From the NCBI GenBank assembly GCA_963082975.1, contig OY720348.1:18405146-18469145 (forward strand): a stretch of DNA of 64,000 bases, given 5' to 3'. Position numbers and translations under genes: made by a program. A model generated the notes under the pieces. It saw nothing but the letters and a program-made list of their open reading frames with translations, searched no databases and was not told where the DNA came from. The stretch's first letter is position 1; every line of letters starts with the position of its first letter. Positions 25,614-38,100 of this stretch are shown here, piece after piece. This DNA comes from Labia minor. Taxonomy: Eukaryota > Arthropoda > Insecta > Dermaptera > Spongiphoridae.

Positions 25614-27654
25614 TGCCTTCGAGCTAGGCAGTCACATCGGCGATCTTCATGGATGTACCAATCCAATTGACCTTGACATAGTTTCAATAGAGGGTGGGAG
25701 GGGGTGGATAGATTTACGGATTTTGAACTTGATAAAATCATGAAGCCTTCTAGATTATTTGAAAATTCGTTTTTAGAATAAATTTCAATTGTGCTGAATC
25801 AAATTTATCCCTTAAAACATCAAAGAATGGTGTTGTCGTTTAATGGGACTTCGATCCAAACCAAAAGCGAAAACGATCAATAATTCTAAAAAGAAGGTAG
25901 ATGTGAATGATACAATAAAAAATAATTGATAAAAATAATTTTTTTCGATTGAAATCACTCAGAAATAAGAAAAATGAAATAAAAAAATGATATCAGTTTA
26001 AATATTTAGAAAAACAAAAATACTTGCATTTGTTTATTCATTCTTGTCAAAAGTTACAAGTTCAATCGAATCTTTTTAGCATTTTGAATTTTCCAGTGTA
26101 TTCACAGTTAGCCAAATGTTTCAATTCACATTTGCAAAGAATCATAGAATGTTCATAGATAAATAAATAGATTAAATCATTGATTATTGAATATAGATTT
26201 TAAGATTGACATAATATTATCCATAAGTTGGTGGCCTGAGTGCATGAGTGTCATAAGATAAACTTAATAAAACGAAGTTTATAACTGAAATAACTGAATG
26301 ATTTCGAACGCCACCTGTGTTGGTATTAAGAAAACTAATGTCATAAGGTAAAATACAGCTTGTATTTTATTGTCAGTTTGAAATTATAACCAATGAAAAT
26401 CAGAAATCTGAAAAAAATTTAATAAATATATATTTATGTCAGAAGCAAAACTTAATAAAATTTTTAAAAATTTGAATTTTTTTTATTTTATTTTATTATT
26501 TTAGAATTTCTGTTTTTATTATTAACTTATTACATTTATTATTTAATAATTGCAAAATGTAATAGTTAATTAATGATAAAGATATTTTTTTTATTATGTA
26601 TAAAATCTATTTATTATGATTCATATTATTATTTATTATTATAGCTTAATAATCCAAATATTTGAATGCAATATATATTTATAAATTAATCTTTACTACG
26701 GCCATCTATTAATAACTTGTAAAGTTAATAATAAAGTTAATTAAAACTAATAGATGGCAGTAGAGAACAATAATATACATTTATAATATTATAAATTTTC
26801 TAATAAACTTAGTTAAGTGGCTAATAGATAGCATGAGAGAATTGTTATTTACATGGATATTATGCATTCGAAAACTATCTCATTGCAATATTTTTGCAAT
26901 TTTGACTATTGTCACCTGTTATTATTTACATTAAAATTAAGAACAAAAAACAATAAAATGATTATTTACCAAAATGAGACCTATATAGTGAGACATATAT
27001 AGTATTTTGGAATAAAATTTTTTTAAAAAAATCGAAATAGTAATCTGGGTCAGAGATTGTCAAGGAGGAGGTCTTTTGGTGAAGGGATGGATGGAGTGCT
27101 TCGCAGAAATGTGGGAAATCGAGTGTGGCCGATCATGAGAAAAGACACAGATTCTAAGTTCAAAGATAACTTTTTTAAAATATATATATATACAATATAT
27201 TAAAATAAAATTGAAAAGTATTTGAAATATGGAATAGTATTTGGGTGGTCTAATTTAATTATCTTTCTGAAGTTGATGATATTTTCAATAAAATATTAAA
27301 ATATAATGTTAGAATGTCTTGATATTTTTTTGAATGACAGGTTGACACATATTAATTTAATTATTCGTGATAAGCTTTGAATAAACCAGATAAAATGATA
27401 GTCTATGAGAAGAAGTCGTAAAAAATTTTAGGCTTGATATGATTTTCATGGTTGGGTCCAATGAAATTAAAAAAATATTTCGAAAATTGAATGATTGATT
27501 TTACTAGAATTATTTTCTATCTAATTAAAAGTTATAATTACGTTTAGTTAAATCTTAACATAAAATTTAAATAATTTCATTACATTCACATATTTGAAAA
27601 ATTTTAAAATTTATCAAATAATTAGAAATTATATTTTAAGGAATTTATAAATAT

Positions 27655-27790
27655 ACTAACCTTGCAATGGACAGGACACGTGGGTAGAATGAGAGAAGAA
27701 AGACTGACGTAAAATCTATTAGTGGGAAGACCGATTGGTAAGCAACCGTTTGGAAGTTTCATTCAAAAAATCAATCAAACTTAACAAGTT
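27655..27790 (+). mobile_element. Non-LTR retrotransposon fragment
   Basis: The plus strand reads LQWTGHVGRMREERLT, a stop, then LVGRPIGKQPFG. This is the region after the reverse transcriptase in LINE-type ORFs and the same family as 42590-43030. It is heavily truncated. Confidence 0.6.
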
Positions 27791-27984
27791 ACAGAAATAA
27801 AAAAAACATAAATAAATAATAAATATAATACCAACTTTGGATAGTTATTTTTCATTATTCATAATTATTAATTTTGGTAAAAAATAATTTATACTTTATT
27901 ATATTATAATATTTAATCATTTAAATTAAGATAATTTTATTCAATTGATATTAATATATATATATATATAATATATATATATAT

Positions 27985-28150
27985 TTATGGCTGGTAGTCA
28001 GCATATAAACACAACGATTAGAAATATAACTCCCAAAGCTCTTATCATCAACCAATGTAGATGTTTCGGTCCCTTATTAGAACTGTCTTCATGATTTTTG
28101 GTTTTATTATTTTCGCAACAGGTTCTGAAGATGGTCTAGATATGAGATCG
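27985..28150 (-). repeat. Possible 3' end of a Penelope-like or LINE element
   Basis: On the minus strand the segment reads ACCATCTTCAGAACCTGTTG and, further on, GACCGAAACATCTACATTGG, wording typical of the short 3' regions of Penelope-like elements. It is adjacent to a TA microsatellite. No reverse transcriptase is seen. Confidence 0.3.
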
Positions 28151-29159
28151 AAATATCCATTTTTTCACACCAAATTTCACATGTGGATATTTTTACATAT
28201 CACCACGAATCATGCATTTTCTTAACAGAAAAATGTATTTTTAGCATGATGTCTGACGAACATTTTTCCTGGCTGGAAGGGTATCTCATACACAACCCCT
28301 TTTTTGAGAAATGTTGCTGCACAATCGATGTCCCAGTTAAATCCGCCGGACGACACTCAAGACTCAAGTCTCCAATGAATTCTCAATGCCTTAACTACAC
28401 AATATACTAACTGTGGTCGACCATTGGTAATTAATCATTAATTATAATTGCAATTGCTAAAATATAAATTAAAGTTCTTTTAATTTATATTTATATCTTT
28501 TTTTACGGTACCCCTTTCAATATATTTTAATTTCATATTAATTTCATTATTATCTATTTTTGTAATATTAATTCTCCTAGTTTATTAAATAAATAATTTT
28601 TAGTTATAATTTTATATATAGCATTTTTAATTGAACCTATTCAATCTTATCATTTCCAATATCAACCTTCGCGGTTTCAATAACCCTTTTTGTATTATTC
28701 TAAATTCCATCCAGAGTGCTACCAATTAATTAAACTTATTTTTAAACCCAAATTTTCTTATAAAATACCTACCCCCTTATATCTTATACACGACAATATA
28801 TATATATATATATATATATACTCTAAACAAAACACGTTAGAAGAAATTGAACTCTGTGGTAAATGCGCTTTGACCAGTTAATATCAAAAAAAATATTTTT
28901 AAAATATGAAATCTCTTATCTGTATATGATATTACTAGAATGAATGATGAGTAGTTAGCAAATTAAATGTTTTTAAGTGAGCTTCTAAATAAAATGTTTA
29001 TTTATTGAATGGGTGAAGAGTAGATTAAATATTAGCCAAGTAGATATTATAAAAGCCATATGCTTGATAACAATTATTCTACTAATAATATTCCGTTTAT
29101 TCTAGTATGGGATACATGCGAAACAAGTTGATTTCTATTTTAATTAACATCGTAATTTA

Positions 29160-32100
29160 ATGGATAATAGTAATGGATCATACCAAGGAAATAAAAGCAC
29201 AGGAATATTATCACCAATGAATGGAGAAGATTATTCTGAGGTAAAAAAATAATCTATTTGATTTAATAAAATATTATAAATATATAAAAAAAAATCAAAA
29301 TTAGTAGTAATTAAATAGTACTAATTAATTCAAATAAAATCAATATAAAATTTTTACAATTGTACACCTATCCCCCGATTTACACGGTAGATACGTTCCT
29401 GAGAAAAACGTGTAAATCGAAAATTAAAAATTTTCAAGTCAAAACCGTGTAAATCGAAAAGCTTGCAGAAAATGCATAATTTTGCTATTTAACAGTTGTG
29501 ATTTTTTTCAATATTTTTAGGTGTACACAGAAATAAAAATAAAATGCATTGACAGGTTAAAATATGTAATATATTACGGAAACACTGTTTTTTTTATTTA
29601 ATTACAATACATTAAACAGAAGAACAAAAAATAAAACCAAAGGTGTTTATTATCCTTCATCACTATCAGAAATTACTCTCATTCTTTTTTTCGGAATCGA
29701 AGGTTGGAATATGGAAAATTAAATCTTTCTGAAACTGTGAAACTTTCACTCAAATACAATTTTCCGTAGATAAAACTTTAATTTTATGCGAACAAATACA
29801 GACACAGTGTGCATGTGCAGCAAGTCAGCACATAAGCTAGGGATTCCCCATGAGATGTGTACACAGTAGCATTTAGTAGAGTGCGATAAAAACAAAAAAA
29901 TCTTATTTGGAAAACTGTGTAAAAGCGAAAACGTGTAAAACAAGTACCGTGTAAATCGGGGGATAGGTGTATTTTCTATTAGGATATGAGTATTTTTGAC
30001 ATATATTTTTATAAATTTTTTTTTTTTATGGGGATGAGGAGGAGTTTAATTATTTATAAATATTATACATTGGTACATCTCTAGGAAAAAGGGTGAGAAA
30101 GATCTGACAAGTGGAAGAATCTGGAAACTTAAGTTTTAATATCATGTCATCTAACACCATTCGCATTGGAGGGTAAAATAATCAAATATAATTGATATGA
30201 CTAAAAGTATATACTGATATTTTATCATGCCTTTGGAAAGGTAGACTTGCGACGTTCCATTATCATTTATTTGTTCACTTTTCCTGTCTATATCATTATT
30301 TAATGACACATGATGCAATGTAATTATTCCTATGAAAGGTAAAAGCCTCTTTTACAGTCTCTATACTTTCAAAAATTCCACATATATTCTGGACAAAATT
30401 AAATTTATAAATATAATATTTTTCGTTAATACATATTCTATATCAATATATAAAGAACTTAAAAATGTTATTTTGTGGTATAAAACTGATTGATATTTGT
30501 TATTTTTAATTAGAAAATAAACATTTTAATGATTTCATCTTAAAAATGCTAATTGTTTTTCCAATATATATTGGAATGATGACACAACTTTTAGTATTTA
30601 AATATGGATTTTAAATGTGTGTCTTTATATATATATATATTTAAAAAATTAAAAATATTTTGTTGGGTGTGTGTAAACTCCTATTATCACATTTTGCTTT
30701 GAAATTTTTAGTTAGAAAATAAACACTTAAGTAATTTAATTTAAAAAATATCAATTCATTTCCTGATAGATATGCAAAGAATATTTGAATGATGACACAA
30801 CTTTTAAGGTTTAAATATGGATTTAATCTTTTTATATTTATATATATTTAGTATGAAGACTAAGCGGGTGGACCCAAAAAGGCCGATTGTGTAGTATTTT
30901 TAATATACATATTTTATAAAAACAATATTTGAATAATATATATATTGTTTTGTGAAAAAAGATGAAAAGTTATTCAACTTTGGTGGTTATTCAACCATAT
31001 TTTACATAATTTTATTTTATTTCCAGTAGAAACGCAATGAAAATTGTTTTACCTTTTAGTAACCATATAATAAATATTATTAATAATCTTATTTTTGGTT
31101 AATTATTTTTGGAGACCCCCACCATATTTCTACCGCTTTAAAAATTAATTTAAGAACGAATTAAATATTAAATGAAATAATTTACATGATGATACCAATT
31201 TGTTTTTTAGATGGATTGGAGTAATATAATGTTTCCAAATGAGATTTGGTATCATAAAGCTTATTGGGAAATTGCAATTAAACTATGGATTATTGCACCA
31301 ATTATTATTTGCGGAATTTTCGCAAATACAATTTTATTCAGTTTAGTATTGCGTAATCGACCTCTCTGCACAGCTACAAATATTTTAATGGCTAATTTGT
31401 TTATTGCGGATTTAATTACTCTTATTATTTGTCCGTGGATGGTGCTTTGTAAAGATTTTTTTCAGAACTATATTTTGGGTGAGGTTGGATGCAAAATGGA
31501 GTCTTTTATTATAAGTAAGTGAATTTTCAGTATTTATTATTATTTTATAATTTTGTTTAAATTTAGTATATTGAATTTAACAGAATTTATTAAAGAAATA
31601 TTATATTATTATATATTATATATACAGGCCCCAAGAATTCATTACCAATGTCGCTTTTACTATTCAGAATCCTCCCAAGCAGGACCGCAATAAGGGGGGT
31701 GGAGGGACGGAGCGACGGCCTCGGGCATATTAAAGAAAAAGGCACAGGCAGCGTTCATATTATTATAAAAATAATTATTATATTCATAATAATGTTTGTA
31801 TTGAAGATAAAAACAATAATCTTAAATATTCTTTTTTGTTAATACAAATATTAAAAAAACAATAAAAAAAAATAATTCACTCCTTTCTTATATTAATAAA
31901 AAAAAAAAATAAAACTTAGAAATATTAATTTAAATTAATTTGAATTAAAAAAATATCACAAGTTGCTTAGAAACATAGTATCCATCAAAAATTCCATTAT
32001 ATTTCAAATTCAAACTCTGAAATACGAGGTTTGTTCAAAAGAAAAGGTGAATTTTGAATTATTTCGCGAAAAGTTATTATTTATTTATCAATATCCACAT

Positions 32101-35100
32101 TTTGTCCCCTTCAAAGTAATTCCCCTCAGATATGCCAGTGCTTCTTCCAATCGTCGAAGCACGTCTGAAATGCGCTTTTCGGTATGGCCATCAGCTCGTT
32201 GTTCGATTCCGACTTTATCTCATCAATTGTAGCAAAAGGCTTTCCTTTCATAGATCTTTTCAGTTTTGGGAATAGAAAAAGTCGCAGAGAGCCAAATCTG
32301 GTGAATAAGGTGGTTGTGGCATGATTACGATGTTGTTTTTGGCCTTACGTGTAGTATTCCTTTTAACAGTACTACCTGTTGGTAAGAACTCATGATGCAC
32401 CACGTCATTGTAATCGAAGAAAACAGTGAACAAAACATTTGATCGAACTTGGCGTGCTTTTATAAAGCCACTTATTAACATTTTTTTGGGACAAAGTAGA
32501 CTCGCCGAATGCCAAAGTCAATATTTTTGCGTTGGAATACTTTATTCCATTTTTAACGCAAAATTTAATACAGATTCATTAAAAAATCGAAGAACACACA
32601 AAAACGTGACTAACTTTTTCAGTAGTCAAAAACAAACTACTAATCCAAAATGGCTGATAATGTCAACATATGAGAAACATATTTGCACCAACATAACAAA
32701 AAAAAAAAATCGATAATCGAATGTACACAACTAACGAAAATCCAAAATTCAACTTTCCTTTTGGACAGAACGCGTACTGATGGACAAATGAACTAATAAG
32801 TTAATTCTAAATTCCTCACAAATTATTATTAAATGTTAAATGAATTAATTTAAATTAATTAAATCACTGGAATTTTATTTAAATTACTAGTTGTAGAAGT
32901 TTTTTTTCATTTAATGTATCCGAGGTCTTAAATATTTCTGAAAACCTTGAAAAAGTAGTCATAGATTGTAAGATGATCAACTTTTTTACAATTCAATGAA
33001 TTTTAATATCATTATTTATTTTAATTAATTAGTAAAATTAATAGTCTTTTTTATATTATAATAAAAGGAGAAATTAAAATATTAATTATTTCTTTAATCA
33101 GAAATTTTTTAATTATAATCAATTAATTGAAAAATTTGCTATAATGAAAATTATAATAATCTTGGCATCGGGCGCAAGTTTTCTTTGGTGCGGCCCTACT
33201 TCCAAGATAAATAAATGAATAAATTATTATTGTAGCAATCGATTATTCATCTTTAATTTCTAATAATTTAATCTTATTTATTCCAATATTTATGATAACA
33301 TAATCAATTTTGGAATATTTATTTGTTATATTAAGGCACGCTACTTCTTACGGATGTATTTGGTCTCTGTGCGGTTAGTTACGACCGATTGACAGCCATT
33401 GTCCTTCCAAACCATGGTCGGATGAACAGTCGGAGCTCATTATACGCGTCGCTTGCCTCTTGGATGGCGGGCATGCTCTTCTCATTGCCCTTTATTCTTT
33501 TTCATGATTATAAGGTGGTACCATAAATAAACCCTTGCTTAAAAATGGACTATTTCTTTTTTTTTGAGGTTTGAGCTGGAATAATGAAATTTGGAACACG
33601 GGCATTATTCAAAATTTGTAGTTTTCTATCAACTTTTGAGAAATGTAGCTCATTCGGAAGAGGACCATTATCTACCACGTTTTCATTTTTCTTTTTTCCT
33701 CTAAACTGACCGTAAAAATAAAGATATATGTGATAATTTTTTCACATGATTAAAAATTGTATAAAACTGCTATATATCGAATTTCAGTTTGATTGAATCG
33801 CTGAAAGTATCGGAATTCATTTTTTAAATTTTTTAATACACTGCCAATCACGCGCCAGCACGTGATGCGGTGTCATCAATAAAGAGCCAAACACGCGCTG
33901 GTTTAATAAACATTATTTATTAATTTTAATTGATAATTTAATTAATTAAATTTAATTTAAATATAATATATTATGTTATTTAATCCAATTCAAATTGCGA
34001 GATAGTCGAGTGGGGACACTCCAGATTTTTTATTATTATTTTAATATAATTTAATTTTTTTTTTTTTACAGGAACGCAAATGGAAAAATTTTTTAGAAAC
34101 CTATTGTAAAGAAGACACTAAAATTCTACCCATCTATTGGAATGTGGTGATATCCTTATTAATGTGGCTTCCTCTTGGCGTTACTAGTATTTGTTATATA
34201 TCCATTTTCATCAAGGTAAATTCTCTAATCTCGCACTCTTATATACAGGGTCCGGCAGTCAAACCTGACGGTTTTTGAAATGGGATAAATAAAAAAGTTG
34301 TTGAGATATTTTATTTATTTGTTTTTTATTGTAAAGATGAGAATTGGAAATTTAACATTCATAATAAAAAAGCACAAAAATAACTTATGTAGCAAAAATT
34401 ATGAAACTTAAATGATGAAAAAAATTAAAATATCTCAACAACTTTTTTATTTATCCCATTTCAAAAACCGTCAGGTTTGACTGCCGGACCCTGTATAATG
34501 TAATAAAAGATAGTTTGAAATTGGTGTTGTTTTCTCCTCTAGTTAGATCGTTATCAACAACGGGTGCTTCATAGAGAACATCCTCTTACTGTTAACTATA
34601 AAACCAAAGTATTCCGAATGCTCTTCATTATAGTCATTTCCACAATTATTTGCCGATTACCCTTTACAATCATGCAATTTATAAGAGATCAATTTTTGGA
34701 TGCAAATAAAATGAATCAAGTGAGTTATCTAGAAATTTTAAAGAAATATTTCATAAATAAAATTTCCTAGTTATTTTTAAGATAATTATATAATCTGATC
34801 ATCCAATCATGAATTTGGATAAAACTTTACCAGTGGGTTCCTTTTTTAATTCCAAATAAACTTTTCTTATGCAATTTTTGCTGGTCGCTTCTAGTTTAAA
34901 AAGGGTTAAATTTTGCATATAAACCAGGGGCGGGCAACACGTCGACCGCGGTCGACCGGTCGATCGCAAAGGCTTTAAAAGTAGCCCGCGAAGCCAAAGT
35001 TGGAAAAGTTAAAAGGTAAAGGACATGATTTTTCCATGGGAGAGGGAAGGCAGAAAAAATCATGAGTTCACGTGAGGGCAGGAACGCCAATCCCTGAAAT

Positions 35101-38100
35101 AGAATTCTTTTCTACTGGGATTATAGAAAAGAATCTACCCGTTACCCAGGATATTATTTTTAAATTTATTAAAAATTAATTTTACATTTCATGAAACTTA
35201 TTCAATTTTTTTTTCTTATTGCTTCTTAGATAAAAACAATAAAATTATTTCCTTCCTTTTCAAGTAATTTTTATGTTATTTTAAGTTATTTATTTTTGAA
35301 TATAAAATTTGAAAATAGAATAGAATAGCAGGGAAAATGTTTCAATGTTAAAATACAAAAAAGAAGGAATGATTGGGATGGAAAAGTTGGTTAAATCGAT
35401 TTATTAATATAATTTGTATTAATTTATTTGTCGTATAATACGTAGTATAATTAATTTGTATATAATTTCAAAGGGGGGAAGGGGAAATAATAGAATTTAT
35501 TTTGAAAATAAAGTCAAAGGCAGTTGAATCTCATCCATTGGGGGTAAGCAATCCAGCATTGCTATGCTGTCCCCTTCAAGGTCACTGAGAAGCAAAGCAT
35601 TGGAGGTGGGGGCGAAATTTATTAAATATATATAAATATATCAGTAAAAAGTTAAAAATCTATATTTTATAAAATTAAATTTTTATTTGAATCTTTTCTA
35701 AAATTTATTAAACTTCATTTAAATTAATAGGAATAAATAAATTTACAATAAATTCTTGATTGAGGGATGATTTCGGCGGTGACGCCGGTCAACATGTTCG
35801 ACTGGAAAAGGAATGGGAACTGATTGCGCTCGAAGCTGCTCACCAGCAGGCCAGGAGGGAGGGTGGGAGGGAGGTGAGAAGAGGTGGCGGAGGGGGGCAA
35901 CATGGCGGCAAATGTTTTCAATCTGTCAAAATTCAATAATTAATATTTAATCAACGAAGCAACGTAAAATTATATAATAGTAATGAAAATGAATCTACGT
36001 TTCATGATGAATCTATTCGTATAGGTTTTATCTGTTGTTATGAGGCAAGATTTTTGTTGAACTGTAAAAATAAACCGATATTAAAATTAATTAAAAATTT
36101 CCATTTAATGATACAAAAAATCAATTTTATTTAAAATCTGGCTAAAATTATGGTCAATGGATTGGTCTTGGTCACAATTTACAAGATTTAGTCAAAAATG
36201 TTAATAAAATGAAAAACTTTGATTTAATTGGTTTTTTCTAATTTTGCAAAGCGTTCTATAAATATGAGTTCCAAGTTTTATACTAATGTGAAGCGTTGGA
36301 GAGGTGGGTCCTCTCAGAGGCATATAAGACATGTCTCACTCGTGATTATAAGGGGTTTTGCTAGTCGAAGGGTTGACGTGATCTGGATATATTTGAATAA
36401 ACCCCCCGAAGGGGGGTTTATTCAAATATATATAGGAGACTCTTAAAGAGTCTCCTATAAAAGTGAAGAATTTCAAATTTTTTTTCTTTTTAATGATCTA
36501 TGCTAGGTATTCTCCTTCATCCAAATAAATTTGATTTTTTGAATAATCAGGGGTGGGGGGGAGTGAAAGTAAGGGAATGGATGGAAAGGAGTCAACGGAT
36601 AAATGACATGATTCCTTCAGGTAGAAGAGGGATTTAGAAGAAATCATGAGCTCACGTGAGGGCAGGGACGCCAATCCCTGAAATAGTATTCTTTTCTACT
36701 GAGTTAATAGAAAAGAATCTACTCGCTACCCGGGATATTATTTTTAAATTTATTAAAAAATAATTTTAGATCATAATCATCCTATATGTTATTACATCTT
36801 TTATATACCATATATTTATATTTTTCTTATCCCGATAATTTATATACTTTTTATCCAAGGGCTTCCCTTTCTCAAAACACCGTTTAGCCCTAGACTACTC
36901 TACCTCCCCCTCCTCTCATATCCATTCCAAAATGAAGTATTTATTTTAATCCAAGTTATAAATTTAAATGAAAAATAACAGCCCTTCCATTTACAATTTT
37001 TTTTTATTAATATTATTATAATAATTAAAACTAACATATCTTTCATATATCTAAGAACATATATAAGTATATTATTGATTTAACCTTTCTATAATTTAGT
37101 ATTTGACTATATAATTAATAATATATAATTTTTTCCCATTTTTTAGCACTTTATTACAAACATATTATATATTTTAATTTTTTTATTCGTTGATCAAAAA
37201 TAATATAAATATAAAATATATTTATTTATTACATAATAAATAGATTTTGGAAACTAATAAGCAAAGATAAATATCCAAATATTTGGACAATGGTTGCTCG
37301 TTTCAATTCCTTCTTTGGCTCCACATATTTATGTGAATCCGCATTTTCTTATATGAATGCGATCAAAACAAAACAGCGATCGCAAATAACGGATCTACAT
37401 TTAGAGTCATGCTTAAGAATTGCTTTAAGTTCATAGGAGCCAAATTTTGAGAATGCAATGCCAGGTTTCATCCAAATAAAAATTGTATGCTTAAAATTTG
37501 TTTTGTTCGTATTTATTTCTTAACATTGTATTTTTTAAAATTTTAATAAATATTGTTAGAATTCATAAAATAAAAAATATATCGTCGGCTTAGATTGCAA
37601 ACCTGCTAACTCATATTCAGCATATTTTGCACAACTTTCTTAAAACGCATAAATTTTTTGCTTGTCATGAGATTTCAATTAAATAGGTGCATAATAGCGG
37701 TGTTTCATAGCCAATGTAAGGTGTTTTTCGCTTTCTAATAGTGTGAAAATGTAATTTTTGACCAAAAGTGGAGGTTTGAAATTTAAATCGGCGATATAAT
37801 GACTTCTTTAATTATCATCTAAAATTTTAAAATTATTTGCCCATATCCATAGTCGACCGCAGACTATATTTTATTGAAAAAGTAGCCCCTAAAAGCTAAA
37901 AGTTTGGCCACACCTGATATAAACCATTGATATTCTATTTAGTTACCATGTTTTATTAATTTGACCATCAGAGGGTTCCACAAATTTTCTGGGGGGGGGG
38001 GTTTCTGTTCGAATTATATATAGAACAATTAAAAAATTAATTAATTAAATAATTTCCCTATATCCAATCCCAACCGAAAAAACTGAAAATTAGGATTAAG

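Larger units (their letters stand above)
25614..29159. other. Head-to-head intergenic region, OTULIN-like gene / GPCR
   Basis: It contains a LINE fragment (27655-27790), TA microsatellites (27954-27985, 28797-28820), a segment resembling a Penelope/LINE 3' end (27985-28150) and, near 28183-28410, a GC-richer stretch of unknown identity. The promoters of both flanking genes must lie here, but none can be pinned down. Confidence 0.6.
29241..31210 (+). other. Intron 1 of the GPCR gene
   Basis: About 2 kb. It contains a 605-bp TA-flanked MITE (29365-29969) and a diverged direct duplication (30512-30640 and 30713-30845). Confidence 0.65.
31515..33335 (+). other. Intron 2 of the GPCR gene
   Basis: Almost entirely a hAT element (31680-33198) that itself carries a mariner remnant. 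Confidence 0.7.
34925..37916 (+). mobile_element. hAT transposon, about 3 kb, defective
   Basis: Perfect 8-bp duplication ATATAAAC at 34917-34924 and 37917-37924. Ends CAGGGGCGGGCAACACG and, reversed, CAGGTGTGGCCAAAC, with subterminal GTCGACCGCGG and GTAGCCC motifs on both sides. Only the C-terminal dimerisation region of the transposase remains (37248-37436). The interior also contains two units of another repeat family and two perfect palindromes. Confidence 0.9.
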
